DNA of 64,000 nt from assembly GCF_002209565.1 (NCBI RefSeq), contig NZ_NJIH01000006.1, positions 310,001-374,000 on the forward strand, in the 5' to 3' direction. Position numbers and translations under genes: made by a program. Below, piece after piece: positions 18,374-24,779 of the stretch. The first letter of the stretch is position 1; each line of letters begins with the position of its first letter. The notes beneath the pieces are model-generated. The model ran no database searches and had not been told where the DNA came from. It worked only from the letters and a program-made list of their open reading frames with translations. This DNA comes from Candidimonas nitroreducens (lineage in GTDB: Bacteria > Pseudomonadota > Gammaproteobacteria > Burkholderiales > Burkholderiaceae_B).

Positions 18374-19489
18374 GTGCCGAACCCTGCAAGCATATTGATC
18401 GCCGGCGACTGCGGCCCGGCCCATGGGCCCGCTGACGGATTCCCCATCCAGGGCTATACCGAGCTGGTGGGCCCTGTTCTGCAACAAGCGGACTTCCGCT
18501 TCGTCAACTGCATGCGCACCTACTCAACGCGCGCGGTCTATACGGAACAGGCCCGCCAGGTGAATCAGGACGTGGGGATGTCCGCCATATTCACGAACGG
18601 CCTGTTCGATGCCGTAACCATGGCGAACAATCACAGCTATGACAGCGGCCCCGATGCCCTGGTGGACACTCGCGAGCTGCTGCTGTCCAAGGGGGTTCAA
18701 GTGACCGGCGCGGGCCGCAATCTGGCCGAAGCGCGCCGCCCGGCCATCGTCGAGCGCACCGGCATCAAAGTGGCATACCTGGGCTATTGCTCGGTGGGGA
18801 AACCGGGCAGCGAAGCCGGGCCGGACAAGCCCGGCATTGCCGCCGTTGGCGTGCAGACTTCCTATGACGAACGCGGCCCGCACGAGCCCGTGCGTATTCA
18901 CACCAAGCCCGAGCCTGCCGATCTGGCAAGGCTGCTGGAAGATATCGCCGCTGCTCGAAAACAAGCGGACGTAGTGGTGCTGGCCTTCCACTCCGGTGTC
19001 ATCCGCCTGCCTCGGGTCATTTCCGACTACCAAGTCACCGTGGCGCATGCCGCCATCGACGCCGGCGCGGATATCGTCGTGGGCCATGCCCCGCACATCC
19101 CGAAAGCCATCGAACTCTACAAAGGGAAACCCATTTTCTACAGCCTGGGCGTGTTTGCCATGACCAAGCCCTTCGCCGCGCCGTCCTGGAGCGAGCCCGC
19201 CTGGAGCCACGGCGCCGTGCGCAACCACGCGGATCTGGATCCCGAATACCCCTATATGCCTTACGGCAAAGCCTGCACGCTCGGCCTGCTGGCCAAGGCT
19301 GTCGTCACCCGAAACGGCCTCCAGCGCGTATCGTTCCTGCCCATGGCCTTCGACAAAAGCTACCGGCCGGAAGCCCTGAAGCAGTGCGACCCTCGGTTCA
19401 CGCAAGTGCTGGAATACCTGGAATGGGCATCGGAAGACATGCCGCACCGGTTCATCGTCGAAGACGATGAAGTACGCATAACTTCGTAA
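18374..19489 (+). CDS. CapA-family protein (metallophosphoesterase-like, poly-gamma-glutamate synthesis type)
   Basis: A 371-residue CapA/PgsA-like protein starting at GTG 18374, with AAGGAG just upstream. It shows GDCGPAHGP at the N terminus, FDAVTMANNHSYDSG, and GADIVVGHAPHIPKAIELYKGKPIFYSLGVFAM, all typical of the calcineurin-like CapA fold. The usual N-x-E motif reads NCM and HWG reads HSG, so it is a divergent member. No signal peptide or membrane anchor is evident, so a cytoplasmic role inside the catabolic regulon is more likely than capsule synthesis. The substrate is unknown. Confidence 0.82.
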   Translation: MPNPASILIAGDCGPAHGPADGFPIQGYTELVGPVLQQADFRFVNCMRTYSTRAVYTEQARQVNQDVGMSAIFTNGLFDAVTMANNHSYDSGPDALVDTRELLLSKGVQVTGAGRNLAEARRPAIVERTGIKVAYLGYCSVGKPGSEAGPDKPGIAAVGVQTSYDERGPHEPVRIHTKPEPADLARLLEDIAAARKQADVVVLAFHSGVIRLPRVISDYQVTVAHAAIDAGADIVVGHAPHIPKAIELYKGKPIFYSLGVFAMTKPFAAPSWSEPAWSHGAVRNHADLDPEYPYMPYGKACTLGLLAKAVVTRNGLQRVSFLPMAFDKSYRPEALKQCDPRFTQVLEYLEWASEDMPHRFIVEDDEVRITS

Positions 19490-19542
19490 ACATCGCAGAA
19501 TCGTCCGGACAACATTCCCGGCACAGTCAATTCAATTTCGAG

Positions 19543-19588
19543 GAAGGCGATCCACAGGCAGATCCTGCTCGTCGCCTTTCACTTTCTT
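19543..19588 (+). terminator. Stem-loop between the CapA-like and SDR genes
   Basis: GAAGGCGA (19543-19550) pairs with TCGCCTTTC (19572-19580), with a smaller inner stem CAGG/CCTG, followed by the T-rich ACTTTCTT. It could reduce read-through into the SDR gene starting at 19612. Confidence 0.4.
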
Positions 19589-19611
19589 GGCATTCATCGG
19601 GGACAGAGCTC

Positions 19612-20388
19612 ATGGATTTGGGAATAAACGGAAAAGTGGCGCTGATCACTGCATCCAGCGCAGGCCTGGGCAAGAATATTGCTCATGCGCTGGCCGCCGA
19701 AGGCGTCAACGTCGTGCTCTTCGCGCGCTCGGCCGACAAGCTGCGGGCCATAGCCGACGACATCGCACAAGCGCATGGCGTCAAGGCGCTGGCCTTCCCC
19801 GGCGACATGCTGCGCGCGGATGACGTCGCGGCTCTGGGCGCGAAGATCAAAGCCGACTTCGGCGGCCTGGACATCCTGATACTGAACACGGGCCGGGCGC
19901 CCAACCCCCTGCGCGCCACCCTGGACGAAACCGAGGAGGAACGCTGGCATACGGCCTATCGCGGCCAGCTGTGGGGAGCCATACAAGTGGCCAACACCAT
20001 GATTCCGTTGATCAGCGGGCGCGGCTGGGGCCGCATCGTGGCGATTACATCGGCATCGGTCAAGGCCCCGATGCCCCACCATAGTCTATCCACCGTTTTT
20101 CGCGCAGGCATGACGGCATATATCAAGCACCTGGCCAACGAAGTCGGTGCTCTGGGCATAACCGCCAACTGTGTGGCCCCGGCCCTGATCGATACCTCCC
20201 ACCGCGTCGGCGCGGCCGCCTATACCCCCGAGCAGACGCAGGCGCGCAAGAAAATGACGCCCCTGGGCCGTATGGGTACTCAAGAAGAAGTCACAGGAGT
20301 AGCAACCTTCCTCGCCTCGCAGCAGGCCGGATTCATTACAGGCTCGAGCATTTTGGTCGACGGCGGGATGGTGGGGTCGCTGATCTAG
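19612..20388 (+). CDS. SDR-family oxidoreductase
   Basis: A 258-residue short-chain dehydrogenase. ITASSAGLGKNIAHALA is the cofactor motif, followed by ILNTGRAP in place of the usual NNAG, the catalytic serine in IVAITSASVKAP and GSSILVDGG at the end. The usual YxxxK position is not clear: the segment reads LSTVFRAGMTAYIKHLANEVG, so the catalytic Tyr appears to be Phe or displaced. This may mark a catalytically altered member. It lies downstream of the CapA-like gene on the same strand. Confidence 0.83.
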   Translation: MDLGINGKVALITASSAGLGKNIAHALAAEGVNVVLFARSADKLRAIADDIAQAHGVKALAFPGDMLRADDVAALGAKIKADFGGLDILILNTGRAPNPLRATLDETEEERWHTAYRGQLWGAIQVANTMIPLISGRGWGRIVAITSASVKAPMPHHSLSTVFRAGMTAYIKHLANEVGALGITANCVAPALIDTSHRVGAAAYTPEQTQARKKMTPLGRMGTQEEVTGVATFLASQQAGFITGSSILVDGGMVGSLI

Positions 20389-20469
20389 CACGCAAGCCCG
20401 TCATTCCGTCTTTCCCGCCCCGATCGAGCTCCCGTTTTTGGGCCGGATCCGCTTCCGGCGGACTTAAAA

Positions 20470-20518
20470 GTTTTAATCATTGGAACTAATATCATTTAAT
20501 AGAACTTTATGGTAAGAT
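20470..20518 (+). promoter_or_regulatory. Operator copy D and possible -10 upstream of the bicupin gene
   Basis: The dyad GTTTTAATCATTGGAAC (20470-20486) is followed by TAATATC, as in the other copies. A -10-like TAAGAT lies at 20513-20518 but there is no good -35, which would fit an activator-dependent promoter. Nothing else is seen in the gap 20389-20610. Confidence 0.6.
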
Positions 20519-20610
20519 TGCCAAAAATCGCCACGAAGATGCAGTTGGCGGATCGATGCCCGCGGCAGGTTCATCTGCCTCGCAACTCTGATTGAAATGG
20601 AGCATTTCCC

Positions 20611-21363
20611 ATGATCTATACACGTAGCGGTACGGATGCGCTTGCCAAGCGCAACATCGTCATCTCCCCCGGCACAGGCCAACAGCACTGGGGTACCGTG
20701 TTTTTCGGCCCACGCAGCTCAAAAGCCACTGCGCCCGGCCCGCAAGCGACGATGTCGGAGCTTCAATCCAATGAAGCCATCGTTCCCCATTTCCACGGCG
20801 TGACCATGTTCCAGCTGTTCATCGCCGGCTCGGGCACTATCGGAAATCGCGGTCAACAGCTCAAGCCGCTCACAGTCCAGTTCAAAGATCACCATACCGC
20901 CTACGGCCCCATTACCGCCGGCCCCCAGGGCCTGGCTTTCGTGGCGCTGCGCATGCATACCGGCAATTCCGAGCCTATATATCTGGACAAGCCTGGCTAT
21001 CGCGATCACCTCAAGCCCAGCAAGCGCCGCAACCTTACGTCCGAGCAGGTCAGCTTTTCCATTGAACCGGTTATGCAGGCCCGCACGGAAGCCGCCTGGG
21101 AATCCTTGCTGGAAGGCGATGACGGCATGTCGGCCCGAATCGTCCGTCTTGGCGCGGGCATGTCCGCAAAAGGCCCCGATCCGTCCATCGCGGGCGGCTA
21201 TTATGTATTCGTGGGCAATGGCAGCCTGGTGCACGACAACGAAGAACTACCCAAATGGTCCATGGTCGTGGTCGAGAACAGCGAAAGCGGGTTCACGATC
21301 CAGGCCGGCGGCCAAGGCCTGGAAGCCCTGGTGCTGCAATATCCGCTCGAGGCCGCTGGCTGA
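20611..21363 (+). CDS. Bicupin-like protein of unknown function
   Basis: A 250-residue protein. Two repeats suggest a double cupin barrel: the first holds VPHFHGVTMFQLFIAGSGTIGNRG followed by KDHHTAYGPI, offering several histidines for a metal site; the second holds GGYYVFVGNGSLVHDNEELPKWSMVVVENSE without obvious metal-binding histidines. This is typical of bicupins with one active and one degenerate domain. The start at 20611 follows a GGAG site. It forms its own unit between operator copy D and the terminator at 21411-21450. No substrate can be proposed. Confidence 0.75.
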   Translation: MIYTRSGTDALAKRNIVISPGTGQQHWGTVFFGPRSSKATAPGPQATMSELQSNEAIVPHFHGVTMFQLFIAGSGTIGNRGQQLKPLTVQFKDHHTAYGPITAGPQGLAFVALRMHTGNSEPIYLDKPGYRDHLKPSKRRNLTSEQVSFSIEPVMQARTEAAWESLLEGDDGMSARIVRLGAGMSAKGPDPSIAGGYYVFVGNGSLVHDNEELPKWSMVVVENSESGFTIQAGGQGLEALVLQYPLEAAG

Positions 21364-21410
21364 AGGGCCTCAAGGCTCCGGAGCATCCGCCGGGCAGATA
21401 CCAAGGCATC

Positions 21411-21450
21411 AAAAAAAAGGGGGAGCCTGGCAGGTTCCCCCTCTTGTTTT
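21411..21450. terminator. Bidirectional Rho-independent terminator
   Basis: A 10-bp stem GGGGGAGCCT/AGGTTCCCCC (21419-21428 with 21432-21441, one G-T pair) with a GGC loop is preceded by eight A and followed by CTTGTTTT. It can stop the bicupin transcript on plus and the lactonase operon on minus. Confidence 0.85.
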
Positions 21451-21513
21451 GCACACGTTTTGCGCACGCGGCCCGCGGGCACGCCGGCGGCGCCGGATCA
21501 GCAGGCAAGCGGC

Positions 21514-22686
21514 CTAGCCCACGCGCACCATACCCGTCCAATACTGCAACTGCGAGCCCTGGGTGGCCACGTCCACCTTGTGCACGAAGCTCAAACAGCC
21601 GTCATCGGCCACGCGGAACACCGACAAGGCCGCCGGAACCGTTTGCAGCTCGCCGCCATCCACCACATTCAAGGCCTTGATACTGGCTGTGACGAGCAAA
21701 CGCCCGTCCGGGTCGCAGGCGAATGTACGTACATGGAACGAATGCGTCTCGGCATGCTGGGCCAGCCGCGGTTCCCCGGTTTGCGGATCGATTGCGTAAA
21801 CGGCGATATTGTTCTCGCCCCCGCCGAACACCTGCTCGCCATGATGCTCCACTGTGTGGTCGGCTCGATTTGCCACATAGACGGCACGGCCCGCGGGATG
21901 CACATGGATGGGACCGCCGATCTGCCTGGGCCTGACATTTTCAGGATCCGCCAGCGTGTCGCGGGTATAGGCGGGGAGGCTGTCGATCCGGTCGCCATCG
22001 GAATACCGGAACATGTACAGCCGGTTCATGCGCTCGTCCGATACGTAGATCCATGGCCGGCCGGGATGAAAGTCCACGTGGCGGGGGCCGAAGCCATAGC
22101 CGCCGTCCGGCGCAATCGCCTGGCCGGCGGCCAGCATGCCGTCTTCCATCGGGAAGGTACGCAAGGCGCCAGGGTCTTCCGGCTTTCCGGCCTGCGCCTT
22201 GTTGCCTCGGTCTACGATCAGAACAGTGCGCCCCGACGGGAAAACCCTGACTTGATGCGGATAGATGCCGTAGTTCAACCGCGGGCTTTGCACCTGCAGG
22301 CCGCCCAATGAGCCATCCGCATCCAGGCGATGCAGGCTCAGGCTGCCGCCATCGTAGTTGTGGGCATTGATCACGTGCCGGCCCGCGGGATCCACGCACA
22401 TATGCACGGCCCGGCGCGGCAGTTCCGCAGCCGTCCCGCGCCGCCGCAGCGTCCCATCGGCGGCGATGTCCAGCGCCACCACCTGATTGTTGCCGGAAGG
22501 TACCCGGGGGCCGCCGTCCGATACTGTGCAATACAGTATGGGCAGGCGCGGATGACGCCATGCGTACTGAACCTTGGCCGGCAGCGTTATGCTCGCCCGC
22601 TCGTGCAGCTCGGCCGCGTCCACGTCGACATCGTAGTGGGTGAGCACGGCGCCCACGGCGCTGTACAGCGCCAATTTTGCAGGCAT
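21514..22686 (-). CDS. Lactonase-family beta-propeller protein (6-phosphogluconolactonase/YbhE-like)
   Basis: A 390-residue protein with repeated beta-propeller blades (for example RPWIYVSDERMNRLYMFRYSDG, RAVYVANRAD, and GPRHVDFHPG, the family HFxxHP-type signature). The start MPAKLALYSAVG at 22686 is chosen because it begins the domain and follows the DUF35 gene by 17 bases. Members hydrolyse lactones in the cytoplasm; a ring-opening lactonase would fit a catabolic pathway. It is the last gene of the operon with the thiolase-like and DUF35 genes. Confidence 0.82.
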   Translation of the reverse strand: MPAKLALYSAVGAVLTHYDVDVDAAELHERASITLPAKVQYAWRHPRLPILYCTVSDGGPRVPSGNNQVVALDIAADGTLRRRGTAAELPRRAVHMCVDPAGRHVINAHNYDGGSLSLHRLDADGSLGGLQVQSPRLNYGIYPHQVRVFPSGRTVLIVDRGNKAQAGKPEDPGALRTFPMEDGMLAAGQAIAPDGGYGFGPRHVDFHPGRPWIYVSDERMNRLYMFRYSDGDRIDSLPAYTRDTLADPENVRPRQIGGPIHVHPAGRAVYVANRADHTVEHHGEQVFGGGENNIAVYAIDPQTGEPRLAQHAETHSFHVRTFACDPDGRLLVTASIKALNVVDGGELQTVPAALSVFRVADDGCLSFVHKVDVATQGSQLQYWTGMVRVG

Positions 22687-22703
22687 CAGAATCCCCTTCT
22701 TTT

Positions 22704-23129
22704 CTAGCGCCCCGAGGCTTGCGCCGCCGCTACCGGAGTGAACATCGGCACGGCCGTGCCATTGTCCGACTTGTGAAACACCACCTTGACCCGCTGGCCG
22801 ATGCGGATGGCGTCCAGATCCGTATCGACAATATTCGTCATGACCACGGGGCCTTCGTCCAGGGTCACATAGGCGATGCAATAAGGCGCCGCGGCGCCGC
22901 GGCGAGTGATGCTGAAGGTATATATCGTTCCCGTGCCGGCCGTATCGGCCCATTTCACGTCGGAACTCCAGCAAAACGGGCAGATCGCCCTGGGGTAATG
23001 GTGCGGTTCTCCGCACGCGCCGCAAATCTTCACCATCAGGCGCCCCTGCGCCGCGGCCTCGAAATACGGCTCATCGCCGGGGTTGATCAAGGGGTCGCTG
23101 ATCTTGCGCGTCGCGCTTGCTGCATCCAT
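22704..23129 (-). CDS. Zn-ribbon OB-fold protein (DUF35 type)
   Basis: A 141-residue DUF35 protein: an N-terminal helical hook (INPGDEPYFEAAAQGRLMV), a rubredoxin-like zinc ribbon (CGACGEPHHYPRAICPFC) and a C-terminal OB fold (GTGTIYTFSITRRGAAAPYCIAYVTLDEG). Such proteins bind thiolase-like partners, as in the Ltp2/ChsH2 retro-aldolase of steroid side-chain breakdown. Its gene lies 3 bases after the thiolase-like gene, strongly suggesting one complex. Confidence 0.9.
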   Translation of the reverse strand: MDAASATRKISDPLINPGDEPYFEAAAQGRLMVKICGACGEPHHYPRAICPFCWSSDVKWADTAGTGTIYTFSITRRGAAAPYCIAYVTLDEGPVVMTNIVDTDLDAIRIGQRVKVVFHKSDNGTAVPMFTPVAAAQASGR

Positions 23130-23132
23130 GGC

Positions 23133-24302
23133 CTATTCCCTTTCAAGAATCAATGTCGCCGCGCCATGGCGATGCCCTATGGCGCCGCCCACGCCCGTGG
23201 CCAAAGCAAGCCCGCAGTTCGGAACTTGCACTTGCGGGTGCGCTTCGCCGCGCAGCTGGCGCACGGCCTCGATGACTTTGGTCATGCCGCCCCGGTTGGA
23301 CGGATGATTATTGCAAAGCCCGCCGCCGTCGGTGTTGAACGGCAGGCTGCCGACGCCGGAAATCAAATTGCCGTCGGCCACGAACCGCCCGCCCTCCCCC
23401 TTCCGGCAAAAGCCGAGGTCTTCGAGCTGCAGCAGTACCGTGATAGTGAAGCTGTCATAGATGGAGGCGTACTGGATATCGGCCGGCGTAACGCCCGCCT
23501 CTTCGAATGCCCTGGGCCCGGCCCATGCGATGCCGGTATAGCTCAGATCGATTTTCCCGCCCATCTGGTGTTTGCTGGTTTCTGCACCGCCACGAATTTT
23601 GACGCGGGGACGGCTCAATGATTTTGCTATTTCAGGACGTGCCACGACAATGGCGCCGCCGCCGTCGCTGACCACGCAGGAGTCCAGCCGGTGCAAAGGG
23701 TCTGACACCATGGGGGAATTCAAGACATCTTCGACCGTGACCACTTTCTTCAGCATCGCGTTGGGATTGTGCTGCGCATGATGCGACGCCGCCACCTTGA
23801 TCCAGGCGAGCTGCTCGCTGGTGGTTCCGAACTCATACATGTGCCGCATGGCGGCCATGGCGTACAGGTTCACCGTTACCGGCCCATACGGCATTTCATA
23901 AGGCGAATCGGGAAGGTTGACGCCCCGCACCCGCACCTGGGTACCCGACAGGCCCTCTGAGTTGGGCCTGCCCGCCAGGGTGATCAGCGCGACGTTGCAC
24001 TTGCCGGCTGCGATGGCCTCGGCCGCATGGGCCACGTGAATCAGATACGAGCAGCCCCCCATATCGGTGGAATCCAGATGCCGCAGCCGGTTCAGGTTCA
24101 GGTAGTTCGCCATGGACCAGGGGTTCGCGCCGGGCGCATCGCCGGCACAGAAGTAGCCGTCGATGTCGTCCCGGGTCAGGCCCGCATCCTCGATGGCGCC
24201 CTTGGCGACTTCGGCGTGCAACTGTGCGACAGAGTGATTGGGCGCCTTGCGCAAAGGATGCTCGTAGGCGCCGACGATGTAAGCCTTGCCTTTGATGGTC
24301 AT
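23133..24302 (-). CDS. Thiolase-like protein (SCP-x/Ltp2-type, probably not a true thiolase)
   Basis: A 389-residue thiolase-fold protein: LHAEVAKGAIEDAGLTRDDIDGY, MGGCSYLIHVAHAAEAIAAG, IYDSFTITVLLQLEDLGFC and NNHPSNRGGMTKVIEAVRQLRG. The cysteine in MGGC is offset by one residue from the usual nucleophile by my hand alignment, and the second thiolase cysteine near the C terminus is replaced (ATGVGGAIGH). The YDSF segment is where Ltp2-type retro-aldolases carry a catalytic tyrosine. Together with the adjacent DUF35 gene this favours a CoA-linked aldolase or related C-C bond enzyme. First gene of its operon. Confidence 0.85.
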   Translation of the reverse strand: MTIKGKAYIVGAYEHPLRKAPNHSVAQLHAEVAKGAIEDAGLTRDDIDGYFCAGDAPGANPWSMANYLNLNRLRHLDSTDMGGCSYLIHVAHAAEAIAAGKCNVALITLAGRPNSEGLSGTQVRVRGVNLPDSPYEMPYGPVTVNLYAMAAMRHMYEFGTTSEQLAWIKVAASHHAQHNPNAMLKKVVTVEDVLNSPMVSDPLHRLDSCVVSDGGGAIVVARPEIAKSLSRPRVKIRGGAETSKHQMGGKIDLSYTGIAWAGPRAFEEAGVTPADIQYASIYDSFTITVLLQLEDLGFCRKGEGGRFVADGNLISGVGSLPFNTDGGGLCNNHPSNRGGMTKVIEAVRQLRGEAHPQVQVPNCGLALATGVGGAIGHRHGAATLILERE

Positions 24303-24443
24303 TGCGGCATATTCCTGTTTGTCTTCAAGGCCATGAAAGGCATGGCATGTGTCCCCGTATCAGTGTTGAACCTTTTCCCGCTGCTATCCCAGCCTTCCCA
24401 TCGCACAGGCATGCACGATGTCGTGCCCGCTGGCAGCGATTCG

Positions 24444-24501
24444 ATTCTATAGTGATCCATTTTTTTCGTCAATTTTAGAAACTAGTTTCGATAATCGAAA
24501 T
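24444..24501 (-). promoter_or_regulatory. Operator copy G and promoter of the thiolase-like operon
   Basis: On minus, -35 TTGACG (24467-24472) and -10 TAGAAT (24444-24449) are 17 bp apart. The dyad is at 24485-24501 (GTTTCGATAATCGAAAT on plus), 12 bases upstream of the -35. It overlaps a second perfect palindrome, GAAACTAGTTTC, at 24478-24489, so three half-sites alternate in orientation. The 477-bp divergent gap 24303-24779 holds this promoter, a C8 tract (24533-24540) and the opposing promoter. Confidence 0.75.
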
Positions 24502-24594
24502 CAATCGAATATCGCGCCTGCATAGCAGGACACCCCCCCCTATAGTGCCAGCCCGCCCGCATTGATCCTGGCGCGTTTTTTTTATCTTTCTTTC

Positions 24595-24653
24595 GTTTCA
24601 TTGATCAGAACTAATTTCAAAAATTTGACATGGATCAAGGTATTGGATACAGT
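24595..24653 (+). promoter_or_regulatory. Operator copy C and promoter of the acyl-CoA synthetase operon
   Basis: The dyad GTTTCATTGATCAGAAC (24595-24611) then TAATTTC is followed, 13 bases after the dyad, by a perfect -35 TTGACA (24625-24630), a 17-bp spacer and -10 TACAGT (24648-24653). It drives the long operon that begins at 24780. Confidence 0.75.
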
Positions 24654-24779
24654 TCCGTTTATCAATGCGGCGCACGATGCAGAAGCCCTCGCCACCCGCC
24701 CCCATATCCATCACACACAAGCAGCGCGACTTCTTCGAGCCCGGCCTCCGGAAGCGCACAAACCAGGAGTCCTTGAAGC

